Source of the DNA: Theocolax elegans
Taxonomy: Eukaryota; Arthropoda; Insecta; Hymenoptera; Cerocephalidae
Length of the DNA: 64,000 bases
Reading direction: 5' to 3'
NCBI GenBank assembly: GCA_026168455.1
Contig: CM047426.1
Location: forward strand, 62,819,562-62,883,561
Shown here: positions 41,418 to 53,027 of the stretch, in pieces
Layout: each line of letters starts with the position of its first letter
Position numbering within the stretch: the first letter of the stretch is position 1
The notes under the pieces: generated by a model
What the model was told of the DNA's origin: nothing
The model's database searches: none
What the model saw: only the letters and a program-made list of their open reading frames with translations
Made by a program: the position numbers and the translations under genes

Positions 41418-42835
41418 ATGTATGTCCAATTGGAACATTTTAATTTGAACACAATTGACCTGGAGGCAGAGTGCCGCGAACGACTTTTGCGTCACCGGAT
41501 TAGATGTGTAGACATTAATCTGAAAATCCCATGGTTCATAGAGTACGATGAAAATGTAAGGGCAAAGCCTGCACACAAACCTCTAGTTTGTCAGGAACTT
41601 CTGGAAATTAGGAAACCACGTTCTAGAAAAGGGATTGTAGCCCATTGAGAACGGAAGTTTCCTGCGAGTCCGAGATGTCGGACCGCGAAAGAGTTGCTAG
41701 TGACAGAGCACCCATTCTTGAGGAAGATAGAGCTCAGTCACCAAGTGGTCTGTGCAGAAGCATATGTGGAACATGTTTCGGAAGAATTTCTGAACTGCTT
41801 ACACGATTTCAAAAATGTCAACGAGTTCTCAGATGAGGATTCAGGATGTTAAGTACCCTCCCTGTCAAAAATATACAGTTGTAAAAATAATTGGAAATAC
41901 AGGTGTAAATCCATGTCATAATACAGCTGTATTGGATTTGCCTGGATTTATTAACTGGATTTACAGGTGTAAATCCATGTAATATTAAATGGATTTTTTA
42001 ATTTTACAAATGTTTTTTTATTTAGATTAACATGCAACCTTTGATGGATTTTAAACGCAATTTACAGCGATATTATTATTAAGAAAGTGCCCCATTCGAC
42101 AAATTATCCATGTAATACAACTGTATTGGAGTGAGATTGCGTGGATTCATTAACTGGATTTACAGGTGTAAATCCATGTAATATTAAATGGATTTACAGG
42201 TAAACATCCACGTATTATTAAATGGATTTTTTAATTTTACAAATGTTTTTTTATTTAGATTAACATGCAACCTTCGATGAGATTAATTAATCTAAATGAA
42301 AAAACATTCGTAAAATTAAAAAATCCATTTAATAATACGTGGATGTGTACCTGTAAATCCATTTAATATTACATGGATTTACACCTGTAAATCCAGTTAA
42401 TGAATCCACGCAATCTCACTCCAAAACAGTTGTATTACATGGATAATTTGTCGAATGGAGCACTTTCTTAATAATAATATCGCTGTAAATTGCGTTTAAA
42501 ATCCATCAAAGGTTGTATGTTAATCTAAATAAAAAAACATTTGTAAAATTAAAAATCCATTTAATATTACATGGATTTACACCTGTATTTCCAATTATTT
42601 TTACAACTGTATATTTTTGACAGGGCTGCCCAACGTGTTCTCAAAATCAGCTCTGTTCTGGTATAGAAAAGTTCAGTCAACTCTTCGAGATTGGCGTTAT
42701 TTTGTAATCGAGTTCCTGAACGTGTATAGCCTTCTCATAAATGACGAAGATTTACGCATGGAGCTTCGATCAAGAACACACAAAATAAGGGAGAAAAGGC
42801 TACGGTGTTTTCGAACTGTTTCAGAGTGTTCGTGA
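41418..42835 (+). pseudogene. second Gypsy Gag relic, split by a foldback element
   Basis: 41418-41648 encodes a charged N-part (EAECRERLLRHRIRCVDIN). 42620-42835 encodes LPNVFSKSALFWYRKVQSTL followed by DWRYFVIEFLNVYSL and LRMELRSRTH, matching the retrotransposon Gag domain (the LP-x3-x-K-S-A-L-x-W-Y-R block). Between them lies the foldback element at 41861-42624. Stops and frame changes show it is inactive. Confidence 0.65.
41861..42624. mobile_element. foldback element with CCTGTCAAAAATATACAG ends
   Basis: CCTGTCAAAAATATACAGTT on the left is repeated inverted on the right with a few differences, and the arms (about 360 bp each) keep mirrored ACAGGTGTAAATCCATGTAA and TAATATTAAATGGATTTTTT words. 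Length 764 bp. It interrupts a Gag reading frame. No clear duplication of the target is visible. Confidence 0.85.
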
Positions 42836-43370
42836 ATAGGTTCAAATGTCCTCCCTCAATAGAGCAACAAGTAAAGATGGTTTATTCTTAGATGCGGCTA
42901 GATTACAATAGGTACCATAGGTACATCTGATTACCTATAGTTAAGAGTACGAACGGTACTTAACGTGGGACACGAAATTCTCTAGTCCCAACGTTAAATG
43001 CGAAAAGCTCGTACCAGAAGCTTTTCCGAAACAGAGTGGTGGAGCACGAGTTTCAGGTAAAGTGGCGACTGTTAGCGAATAGAGTAAGGATAAGTCTTCT
43101 CACTCGGATAAACAGTCGTGCAAGAAAACTATTAAAAAGAAAACCAAAAAAAAATGCGAAAGACTCGTTTAACTCTTCTCGAAGCGAATATGAAGCAGTC
43201 CCTATGTATAGTACTTCAAACGTCGTTAATAATTTTCAGAAACAGTACGGAAAATTGAATAAAGGAGTGAGTGCTCACAATCGAAATTCGTACCGTATGT
43301 GCCTGTTGTATAACAGTCACTTGGGCAATAAAAGCGGAGCTCAGGCAAGAGAGATAGAAGTTCCCTGACA
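42836..43370 (+). other. unassigned stretch between Gag and RT relics
   Basis: Contains an open frame of 110 codons (43036-43368), basic and without a recognised domain. By position it would correspond to the Gag tail and protease of the same relic, but no zinc knuckle or DTG is seen. Confidence 0.3.
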
Positions 43371-43375
43371 AATTC

Positions 43376-44060
43376 TCAAAAATGGATCGAGTCGCTCCAG
43401 TCCATAACTACCCTACTCCTCGTAATGTCAAACAGTTGAGATCTTTTCTCGTCATGGCAGGCTGGTATTCTCGATTCATCAACCGAGAAGCTGACATTTA
43501 GGCTCTCTTTACCAAGTTGCTGCATAAAGAATAGGCTTGGGTGTGGGGCGAGGAGCAGAAAGAGGCGTTTCATCAGCTTAGTGTTGCGTTAGCTGAGGCG
43601 CCTGTACTAGCCTGTCCAGATATTTCTAACCCATTTTGCGTCTAAAGTGACGCAAGTGACTTAGCAGTAGGTGCGGTATTAACGCAATGGGACGATGAGT
43701 GCTTCGAGCATCCGATTGTCTACGTCAGCCGACTAGTAAATCGTGCTGAACGTAATTACATGACAACAGAAAAGGACAGTTTGGCCTTCGTATAAGGTAT
43801 TAAGATATTAAGACCATACACTAAGGCCTATCGATTTACTGCTCTGACCGACTATAGAGCTATCATATGGCTGAAAAATGTCAAGGAGGTATCTAGTAGG
43901 TTGGTACGATGGATACTTTAAATGCAGCAATGGGACTTTGAAGCAGTGCATAAGATAGGATATTTGCACTGCATTCCAGACGCGCTTTCTCGTGCCGTCA
44001 ACCCAAAGCCCGATGAAGAAGAGATTGCCTCGTTCGAAGTAATTACTGATCCATAGTATA
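43376..44060 (+). pseudogene. Gypsy RT C-terminus and RNase H relic
   Basis: Plus-strand translation with four or more stops reads TPRNVKQLRSFLVMAGWYSR (RT connection), AWVWGEEQKEAFHQL, SDASDLAVGAVLTQW (RNase H first block), PIVYVSRLVNRAERNYMTTE, ALTDYRAIIWL and HCIPDALSRA. The order fits a Ty3/Gypsy pol. No integrase follows. It continues the orientation of the Gag relic upstream, so both are probably one element with the middle lost. Confidence 0.85.
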
Positions 44061-44219
44061 TTGCTAGATTAAGCAATGTACGCTTATGCTTTTCCTTTTT
44101 TTCCTCCATTTCATGTTTAATAGATACAGGTATCGTAGTGTTAATAACAAGGAATCACCATTTCCCTCCGCGCATCCGAACAGCAGGCATCCCTCAGCTA
44201 AAGAGACCCCGGCGAAACA

Positions 44220-44710
44220 CCAGTGGCCTCGATGCCCCCCCCCCCCCAACCCAGTATAGCCCTATCTGGTCACCAATCGGCACTGCAAAGGTCGAGGAAA
44301 TATTTGCCAGTTGATAGGGCAGCCGGACCCTGTTGGTTAGAGTGATCCGGGCATCTCTACTACGTGATGGCCTGGCGCCAGCCAACCCAGTTGTAACTGT
44401 CGCGACTATGTGTGTGTGTGTGAGTGTTACAATACAATGTATTTATTCAGTATACTGTTTTTGTGTGTATCCCAACTGGCCCAACCACTTTCGCCAAGTA
44501 AGGGAACTGTTCTTAGCCCCTAAATGGGCTGCGGATCCATTCTTGTTTCCCTTCACACCTAAATCGGGATAAAGGGACCCAAGTTTTACCCTTAAAACCA
44601 TAGGAGAGCCCATTTTACCGGGATTGCTGCATTCACTTTCTCCCCCTGGTTTAAGTTTGATTAGGCGTCTTAACCCAGATTGAACGAGTCGCTCCACTGA
44701 CCTTTGCAGG
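44220..44710 (-). repeat. possible LTR fragment
   Basis: Minus strand shows TGGCGCCAGGCC near 44385-44374, resembling a primer binding site, next to a segment with a CTGAATAAATACATT signal near 44440 and a (TG)n run at 44409-44423. No partner copy is visible. A run of 14 C lies at 44234-44247. Confidence 0.3.
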
Positions 44711-44889
44711 CACGCTTCAAAGTAGCAGTTCTACGGAAAGGCAGTTTTATAGTTTAATAAAATTCCAATTTTCACGCGTTATTTATCATAGAATTAAGTT
44801 CGTAGTAAATGATAATCATTTGTAAATAATTAACTTACATTTTACGCGGGTCATCTTTAACATTAATTGCATTTTTTCTAATTTAAGGT

Positions 44890-45470
44890 GGGTCATTTCT
44901 GATCAGTCTTTTCCCCCAAATATTTTCTCGATCTAGTATTTCTACATTATTAAAATCAAAAGTATGATCATATTCTTTTATGTGATCGTTATCGCACGTC
45001 AGATGTGTACGCCAGATTTTTTACTATTATTGTTGTGTTCTTTTATTCTACATTGCAGTTGTTATGTACCACATTGTAATTTAATATACCACGTTTGTTT
45101 CACAAAGTTATCAAATTTTTCCTTACCTCTTACAACAACCGTTCACAAGCTAATGCAAATTTTGGAAACCATTTTAATATCCTTCATTTTCATAAAACCA
45201 GATTTATTGTCAAAAAATTTCGAAATAAAAGGAACACTTAAGGTTGCTAAATAACTGTTTTGTTTATTTTGTCGAATATTATTAGTATCAAATTTGTATT
45301 TAATTTTTTCCATTCTTCTTCTTACATTATGGTTAATAAATTTAATTGGATACAGATTACCTAATAAACATTCTTTGACTATTTAAATGTTGATTTTATG
45401 AAATTTCTGGTTTGATAATAAAATTGGTTTATTTACCAAAGTAGAAACCATTGCTCTATTTTATCCTATT
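44890..45470 (-). pseudogene. Penelope-like element fragment (RT end and GIY-YIG)
   Basis: In broken minus-strand frames 45455-45290 reads NRAMVSTLVNKPILL and FINHNVRRRMEKIKY, matching the RT C-terminal part of the PLE at 55.3-58.9 kb. 45110-44905 reads QLQCRIKEH and HIKEYDHTFDFNNVEILDREN, matching its GIY-YIG domain. It is a diverged, stop-containing copy of the same superfamily. Confidence 0.8.
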
Positions 45471-45474
45471 GGAT

Positions 45475-46224
45475 GACTAGATGGAACGAAATAAGGTTGA
45501 TACAGAATGATTCTAAGTAAATGCAGTAATATAAAGCCTAATTGATAGAGCTAAGGGACAGATTAATTTACGAACGTTTCAATGAAAAAAGAGACCGATA
45601 AGTAAAGTTTAAAATATTATTCAAAGCCAATACGCATGTAAACAGGATTGCCGATAGTGAGATCAAAACGAAGATGTTGCACAAGAGTTTCTGTATACTG
45701 CACTGTAATATCAATACTCGGAGAAGAATCGGCGATGAGAGACATGGACTAGAAAATTCAAACATTAGAAGGAAGCAATAATTTAAGTAGCCAAGTAAAT
45801 GAAGTCGCTTTTTGGATAATGTCGTAGTGATAAAAGGGGGGTAGTAAATTCTCCGTATTAACTACGAATCGATACAGAAAATACATAGGATTCGATCATT
45901 TTCTGATCACGCACATCTAACGGTTTAATCGGGAGCAAGCACAGAAAAATCGAGAACAAATTTCACAATTTCCATCTACAGTAAAGCGTACGACAAGGAC
46001 AGATGCATAGATTTTTACGGTATAAAAAGAGGACCCAGAACGGACACGGACACTCTTAGTTTTTCGTCTAAAGTCGTTTGTATCTACGAGCCTTAGTCAA
46101 GGAACTACGACTTCGAAATCTGGTAATCATCGAGCTCCAAACGCAAACGCATCTAACGTTGACGCCCGCGGTTTAGCAGGACATTACCAAGCCACTTGAC
46201 GCCGTAATCTATATATACCCTTAC

Positions 46225-46263
<39 letters not shown>

Positions 46264-47140
46264 GTGGTTCTCTGTGATATCGAAGATGACAAAAATTAAT
46301 ATTGCTATAACTGTGGGAATATGTTTTAGAGGTATCCAGTAGTTCTCTTGAATTTTTTCAGTTTTTTTTGGGGTCATTATTTTACGTTACAGAGAGTCAA
46401 AATTGACATTTTAGCACTTTTTTGCATTCTATGCCCATGTGCTTGAATTTATAGATCCCAGGGGATGCATTTTTCACTAAAAACAAAAATATGACTTTTT
46501 TTGTAAAATTTTCTGAATTTTTCTTTAAAAATACTTTTAAAGTCATAAATGTATGCTGTCACACTATTGTAAGCCATTTAAACCTTAAATAGTAAAACTC
46601 AGCAATTTTGCTCCAGTCTCTGGAAACCTAATGCTGTCCAAAAGATGTCTTTTTATAGTCAGAAACTGCCTATAAATTTCCAGAGTGGGTCTAAATCATT
46701 AACATCACTTATTGTCAAAATATCTGGGAAAAGTGCCCGAAGTATTAAAAGAAATGTATATTTGTTGCCTTATAACGATGAATCTATTAGCATGATCATT
46801 GCAAAAAATTTATGCACTTACCTTGAAGTTGTAGAAAAGTATCTCCACTTGTTTCAGTACCTATCTAATCCCCTGTAAGCTGCTAAAAATACAAATATTA
46901 TTATACAATTATAAAAAATTAATTTTTAAACATTTATAAAGCTGGATTTCCAATTTTATAACCATTTAAGAATTATGATACTAATCTGAAAGATTACTAT
47001 AAATATATTAACATTATTATTACAATAACTGAAGATACGTATTTAATAAAAAAATCAACAAATCAGATCTGAGATTATAATGATTAATATGATTAATTGA
47101 CAGTCACAAGTTTGTAAAATTCAAACAATGTATGGCTGAA
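45475..47140. other. non-coding stretch with a (TA)n run
   Basis: Nothing gene-like supported. A (TA)n microsatellite lies at 46227-46261. The short frame at 46645-46878 shows no domain. Confidence 0.4.
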
Positions 47141-47189
47141 TAATAATAATAATAATAATAACAATCTTTCTGTTTTGAATTACGAGAAA

Positions 47190-48800
47190 CAAAAAGAACT
47201 TATCGCGAATAATACTATAAATTATAGTACGCCAGCCCCGATTAATCGTCCATATGAACCATTGATTTTAACACCGGATAACCTTATAAGCTCGGTAAGA
47301 AAACGGCTCGAAGACAACTTTTAAAACGGTAAGAAACGAAAGAAGACAACGTTTCAAGGTATCATAAATAAGATTAAAGGCGCGTTAAATATTTTTTCCA
47401 CACCGATCGAAAAAGAGATTGAAGAAGCAAAGGCATTAGTGACAGACACGGCGAAAATACTCGACGATAAACTAATTCAAGGCGCGACAAATTTTAAAAT
47501 TCCCTTGGATAATCAATTAATTAAAAGATTACCCGAACAAGCAAACTCTTCTAAGATTAAAGACGAATTGTTTAATAAAATTAATTTGGACGAATTAATA
47601 ACAAACACCGGAACAAAACCAAAAAAATTAGATAGGAGTGAAGTTAAAAAATAAATTAATAATAAAACAATGACGTCTCAAATTCGAAGTTTATCGCTAA
47701 AGGACGCTTTAGATTTAATACCGCGCTTTAACGGTCATAACATAAATTTATCACAATTTTTAGACGGATGTGATGAAGCAAAAGAAATTTTACCGTCAGA
47801 GTACGAGAAAGAATTAAAAAAACTTATTCGAATGCGTTTATATGGTGAAGCTTGAACTTGTGCGCACGGAGAAAATTTTAATTCTATCAAAGAGATATCC
47901 GATTTTTTCGAAAACGCTTTCGGATCAATAAAAATATATTGCGAATGAGCGGGAGATCTTGCTAAATTAAAACAGAAAAACAATGAGACAGTCGTTGCTT
48001 ATTTTAATCGGTTACAAGAAATACAAAATTAAACAGTCAAAGCGGTCAACAGAGAGGGTCGAGTCGCGATAGCAGATTATTTCATGCTTAAAATTCTTTT
48101 TAAAAGTGCTTCGTTGGGAAATTCGTGCACGTTTAGGGACTCCAACTTCTATAAAACAGGCTCCTGAACAAGCGCTCGAGGTGAAGCGCGAGTTCGCTTG
48201 TAGAGTCCTGGATGTTCAACTCGAGAAACGCGTAAAATAAATTATATTTCGAATAACTCTCCGACTGTATGTCAATATTGTTCTAAAACTGGTCATGGAG
48301 CCATAAATTGTTTCAATTTAGCACGAAGTTTTGCAGAAAGATTTTCCGATAATAAAAACCGACGCAATCCCATAAACAGTTCTTATAGCTCACAAAGTTG
48401 CACGGATAACTGTCATAATTATAATAGGCCAAATTTATAATTTGGTGGTTGGAACGAGTATCAAAATCAGACAGAATTTTTGCCAAATAGTAATAGAGAT
48501 AAAATTTTCAACGCAGCAACTTAACAAATAAGAACGGGGAAGTAATTCCGGGACTCGTGGTGTGCGCGAGTCAGTTAATTCAACTTCCCAAGAATCACGG
48601 TATATTAATAACGAATCGAATAATAATGTAAGATCATCGGTTACTTGTTTCCATTGCGGCAAACCCAGTCACATAAAGCGCTACTGTTATAAATTACAAA
48701 GAGAAATAAGAGAAGGAAAGCACAATCAGGGAAATACCGACACTCTCTCTCCAAGGAGGGTCGAGAGAGAGGCTACGAATCAAATTCTTTTTACTTCAAG
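47190..48800 (+). pseudogene. third Gypsy Gag relic with two zinc knuckles
   Basis: 47439-47654 and 47670-47855 give the N-part (LSLKDALDLIPRFNGHNINL, then LSQFLDGCDEAKEILPSEYE), like the capsid start of Gypsy elements; after a stop GDLAKLKQKNNETVVAYFNR continues the domain. Knuckles CQYCSKTGHGAINC at about 48270-48312 and CFHCGKPSHIKRYC at about 48647-48689 follow. Several stops and one frameshift separate the parts. Confidence 0.8.
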
Positions 48801-49371
48801 TGCGGAAACAAGCTAAAACATCTCCTTCGCATCGCGTAAATAAATTTAAGTCAACAAAGTGCAGCTCCGGTCGTAATCCTCGATACCGGTCAGCTAGACG
48901 TACGTTAAAATTTTTGATAGATACAGGAGCGTCGGTAAGTCTAATTAAAGAGGCAGAAGTAGACTCTCGCGTGAACATTGACGAAAAATTAAAATAGATT
49001 TCGAAGGATCTCCCGTGGAACTCAATTTAGTACATGATTTGTTCCATATACAACAAGCCGGAATCTTAGGCACCGATTTTTTTCGTAGGAACGATGCAAA
49101 AATCAATTATTCGGAACAATATTTACAATTTAACGGATTAACCCTTCCCTTTGAAAATGTAAGTAATATGCAAACGGATGAATCGATTTATATAATGGAG
49201 GAAATCGAAAATAATCATCGAAAATCAATACGATATATGACAAAACCAAGGGCAAACAATGAAAATTATGAAACGTTTATACAATTTGACACAACCGAAT
49301 CATATCAAATCTACAAGCAAGAACAAAGAAATAAAAGAGATCAAAATGGCAACGACAAAGACCTATACAAT
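48800..49371 (+). pseudogene. Gypsy protease relic, cut by a palindromic element
   Basis: TLKFLIDTGASVSLIKEAEV carries the catalytic DTGAS, and QQAGILGTDFFRRNDAKI carries the partner G-x-D-F motif in the next frame after a stop at about 48998. The frame reaches DKDLYN at 49371, where the 2.2 kb element begins. Confidence 0.85.
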
Positions 49372-49846
49372 CCCCGTTGAAAAAGTTCCTATTGATTCAG
49401 TATTGATTCTGTGATGAAATCATTATGGAATTAATAAATAATAGCTACTGATATTGATCAAAATCAATACTGACTCAGTAGTAAGTTCTCACCAAAACGT
49501 AAAACTGATTTCTTACTGAATTATTACAAAATCAGTAATGAATCAATGTTGTATCATTCTGGAATCAGTACTGTATCAATTTTGAAATTATTTAATTGAA
49601 GAAGGGCAATGTGCCCTTAAACATTCAGTATTCAATTAATTCAGAATCAGTGTCAAATCAATACCCTGTTTAAAAAATTCACACTGATTCAGTACTGTTT
49701 TCTCTAAAAAATAAATAAAATAAATTTTTTTAGATAATTCTCTAAAAAAAATTAGGTAAAAACAAATAAAATTGTCAAAAAAACATAAAATAAATAAAAA
49801 AAAGTATTACACATTTTTCTGTTTATGTTAGTTATTCACCCATCCA

Positions 49847-49895
49847 CTTATTAACCGCGGTCAATGCTGCTTAACTTTCATTATCTATCATTTCT
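49847..49895 (-). repeat. 5S-rRNA-like block, left arm
   Basis: Minus strand reads GAAAGTTAAGCAGCATTGAC then CGCGGTTAATAAGTGGATGG GTGA in sequence, matching the middle of eukaryotic 5S rRNA (AAGUUAAGCA ... CGCGGUUAGUACUUGGAUGG GUGA), the region of the internal promoter. The flanks are not 5S-like. Confidence 0.75.
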
Positions 49896-51033
49896 CAGTC
49901 TATTCTCAATGCTACATTCACAAACAGTTACAAAGATAATAAAAACATATTTGTAGACATTTCAAAAAGCCCAGTTAGAAATTATTTTAATGGTATTAAT
50001 TTTAATGGAATAAACATATTTTTAAACAAATATATATTTAGTAATATATTGCAGCAATTTCATATTAATTGTAACTAGGCTTTTTATAAATATGTTTTCA
50101 TTATCTTATTGTAACTGTTTGTGAATGTAGCAGATAGAAGATAGTAAATCATGCAATAGAAAATACTAAAATCAGCATGGAAGTAATAACATCTCTTTAA
50201 GGTTATATTATTTAACATTTCAAGTACATATATTTCATTAATCTAATTGTTAAATATCTAAAAGACCTTCTACAAAGGTGTAAAAATTCGAAAGTATGAT
50301 GCAATTTCGATTACACTTTAGCAATTCTTAATTACTTTATACAAACTTACTGCAACAGAAAATACTGAAACCAAAATGAAATCATCAAGTTTTCTGCTGA
50401 AAAATTTAGCTGTACATTTACTCTAAAAGTGTTACACAAAATTTATTTCATAATTGTTAGCCCTGGCGTATCTTACATCAATAAAGAACAATATAATATT
50501 AATAATAATACTCGTTTGTGCATATTAATTTCTCCATATGTATTAAAACGTAAATATCTCTTTTTTATTGGTTTAAAATTATTTTTTGTATTTTAGTTTA
50601 AACCAATAAAATAGAGATATTTACGTTTCAATACATTATGGAGAAATTAATATCGTACAAGTAAATGAATATTACTTCCATACTGCTTTTAGTATTTTCT
50701 ATTGCATGATTTACTACTATCTGCTACATTCACAAACAGTACAATAAGACAATGAAAACATATTTGTAGACGTTTCAAAAAGCCTAGTTACAATTAATAT
50801 GAAATTGCTGCGATATATTACTAAATATATATTGTTCTTCAAATATGGTAACAATATGTACATTAAAATTTTAACTTGTATGAAATTGTCTATATATTTA
50901 AAAATATGTTTATTCCATTAAAATTAATACCATTAAAATAATTTCTAACTGGGCTTTTTGAAATGTCTACAAATATGTTTTTATTATCTTTGTAACTGTT
51001 TGTGAATGTAGCATTGAGAATAGACTGAGAAAT

Positions 51034-51083
51034 GATAGATAATGAAAGTTAAGCAGCATTGACCGCGGTTAATAAGTGGATGG
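51034..51083 (+). repeat. 5S-rRNA-like block, right arm
   Basis: Same block as at 49847-49895 in inverted position, plus strand. A third copy is at 32045-32095 (minus) in a truncated relative, and an independent 5S-like sequence lies at 63090-63160. Confidence 0.75.
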
Positions 51084-51551
51084 GTGAATAACTAACATAA
51101 ACAGAAAAATGTGTAATACTTTTTTTTATTTATTTTATGTTTTTTTGACAATTTTATTTGTTTTTACCTAATTTTTTTTAGAGAATTATCTAAAAAAATT
51201 TATTTTATTTATTTTTTAGAGAAAACAGTACTGAATCAGTGTGAATTTTTTAAACAGGGTATTGATTTGACACTGATTCTGAATTAATTGAATACTGAAT
51301 GTTTAAGGGCACATTGCCCTTCTTCAATTAAATAATTTCAAAATTGATACAGTACTGATTCCAGAATGATACAACATTGATTCATTACTGATTTTGTAAT
51401 AATTCAGTAAGAAATCAGTTTTACGTTTTGGTGAGAACTTACTACTGAGTCAGTATTGATTTTGATCAATATCAGTAGCTATTATTTATTAATTCCATAA
51501 TGATTTCATCACAGAATCAATACTGAATCAATAGGAACTTTTTCAACGGGG

Positions 51552-52226
51552 ATCAGAATGCTAAAGAATAGGATAGTTATATGACGATTATAAAAATGAC
51601 GAAATATAAGTACATCAGATCGACGAGGAGTCGGATCTAAAGAATTATACGAGTAAAGCAAGTGAAAATTGTTATGGATTAATCAAGGAAGAATGATTAC
51701 AAATAAATAATAAAAAAGCGCAGCCACGGGTATGTGATGTGACTGAAACATGTATTGAAGAAAAATTTGATGAAATTACTGAAAATTATGGTATTATTGA
51801 AGCACCATTGTTCGATAGGATGGCTGAGAGTCCATCTTGTACTAATTATGAAAACGAAGTTGACCTGAAGTGTGATATTGAATATGAAATAAAATATGAA
51901 GAAAATTTATTGGATATGACAGTTAATAATTGTCAAGTACAAGTGGATTATGAAATCGAGGAGATCGATAAATGCGGGCCTCGTGAAAATAAAGATTTTG
52001 TTGACAGAATGACGAATTGTCGATAATATACATAACAAAGATACATAACAAAGAATTGGTTATGTCGGGGGAAAAGTTAGAAATTATTCCGAGAACTGAA
52101 ATATTATAGATAAACAAACAAGGAACTGAAGAAACTGAAAATGAGACTAATAATGAGAATTTAACAAACATACATGAAGAAAATGAACAGACGAGGACTC
52201 TAGCGATTTTTTATTGAATCAACGAG
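51552..52226 (+). pseudogene. Gypsy pol spacer between protease and RT
   Basis: 51739-52026 is an acidic open frame (MTETCIEEKFDEITENYGII) with no domain, collinear with the protease relic upstream and RT downstream. Treated as part of the same element by position. Confidence 0.45.
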
Positions 52227-53027
52227 TTATAAATGAAAATTTACGAAGTGAATTTATCGAAGCCACAAACAAAAACGAAATGAATAATAGTTATTTGGTT
52301 TATTCAAATAAACCTTATATTAACAATTTTTATAGTTATGAAAGTGAAGAAGTCGACATACACGACATTTCTAACAATCGATCTGAAGGGAGGATACTAG
52401 TACACCTAATCGTAATGAATGGTTAAAAGAAGCCTTGCATTTTGATAAAATGGACGAGGAACAAAGACAATCTATAGAAAATTTAATTGATAAATATTCG
52501 GATTGTTTATGTCTAAAAGGAGAAGAATTAGGCGTAACAAATGCTATAGAACATAAGATACCGACTGTCGACGACATACCAATCACAGCTAAGCCATATA
52601 GATTTCCTCATGCTCACAAAAGCGAACTTATAAATGAAAATTTACGAAGTGAATTTATCGAAGCCACAAACAAAAACGAAATGAATAATAGTTATTTGGT
52701 TTATTCAAATAAACCTTATATTAACAATTTTTATAGTTATGAAAGTGAAGAAGTCGACATACACGACATTCTAACAATCGATCTGAAGGGAGGATACTAG
52801 TACACCTAAGCGTAATGAATGGTTAAAGAAGCCTTGCATTTTGATAAAATGGACGAGGAACAAAGACAATCTATAGAAAATTTAATTGATAAATATTCGG
52901 ATTGTTTATGTCTAAAAGGAGAAGAATTAGGCGTAACAAATGCTATAGAACATAAGATACCGACTGTCGACGACATACCAATCACAGCTAAGCCATATAG
53001 ATTTCCTCATGCTCACAAAAGCGAACT
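52227..53027 (+). repeat. 401-bp tandem duplication in the Gypsy relic
   Basis: 52227-52627 and 52628-53027 are almost identical, starting TTATAAATGAAAATTTACGA, and encode the same RT leader (KYSDCLCLKGEELGVTNAIE, then ITAKPYRFPHAHKSEL). They differ by single-base indels near the GACATTCTAACAATCG region and an A-run. The high identity argues for a recent duplication or an assembly artefact. Confidence 0.9.

Larger units (their letters stand above)
49372..51551. mobile_element. 2.2 kb near-perfect palindromic element with 5S-like modules
   Basis: Ends CCCCGTTGAAAAAGTTCCTA and complement. Outer arms 49372-50026 and 50898-51551 are nearly identical in inverted orientation. Inside, 50040-50190 pairs with 50680-50845, and 50520-50580 pairs with 50595-50655, so the element is a nested palindrome from rim to centre. 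AT on each side suggests a 2-bp duplication. Each arm carries a 5S-rRNA-like block. No coding frame is recognisable. It interrupts a Gypsy relic. Confidence 0.88.

Noticed and set aside
42617..42835. Independent small gene
   Set aside because: Its motif is that of a retrotransposon Gag domain and it continues a relic on the other side of a foldback element.
43376..43573. Minus-strand 65-codon frame
   Set aside because: Antisense to the plus-strand RT/RNase H relic, which has recognisable motifs.
45540..45600. GAAACGTTCG on the minus strand near a PLE fragment, as a possible hammerhead
   Set aside because: No CTGANGA core or complementary helix II arm upstream; the match is limited to the GAAAC word.
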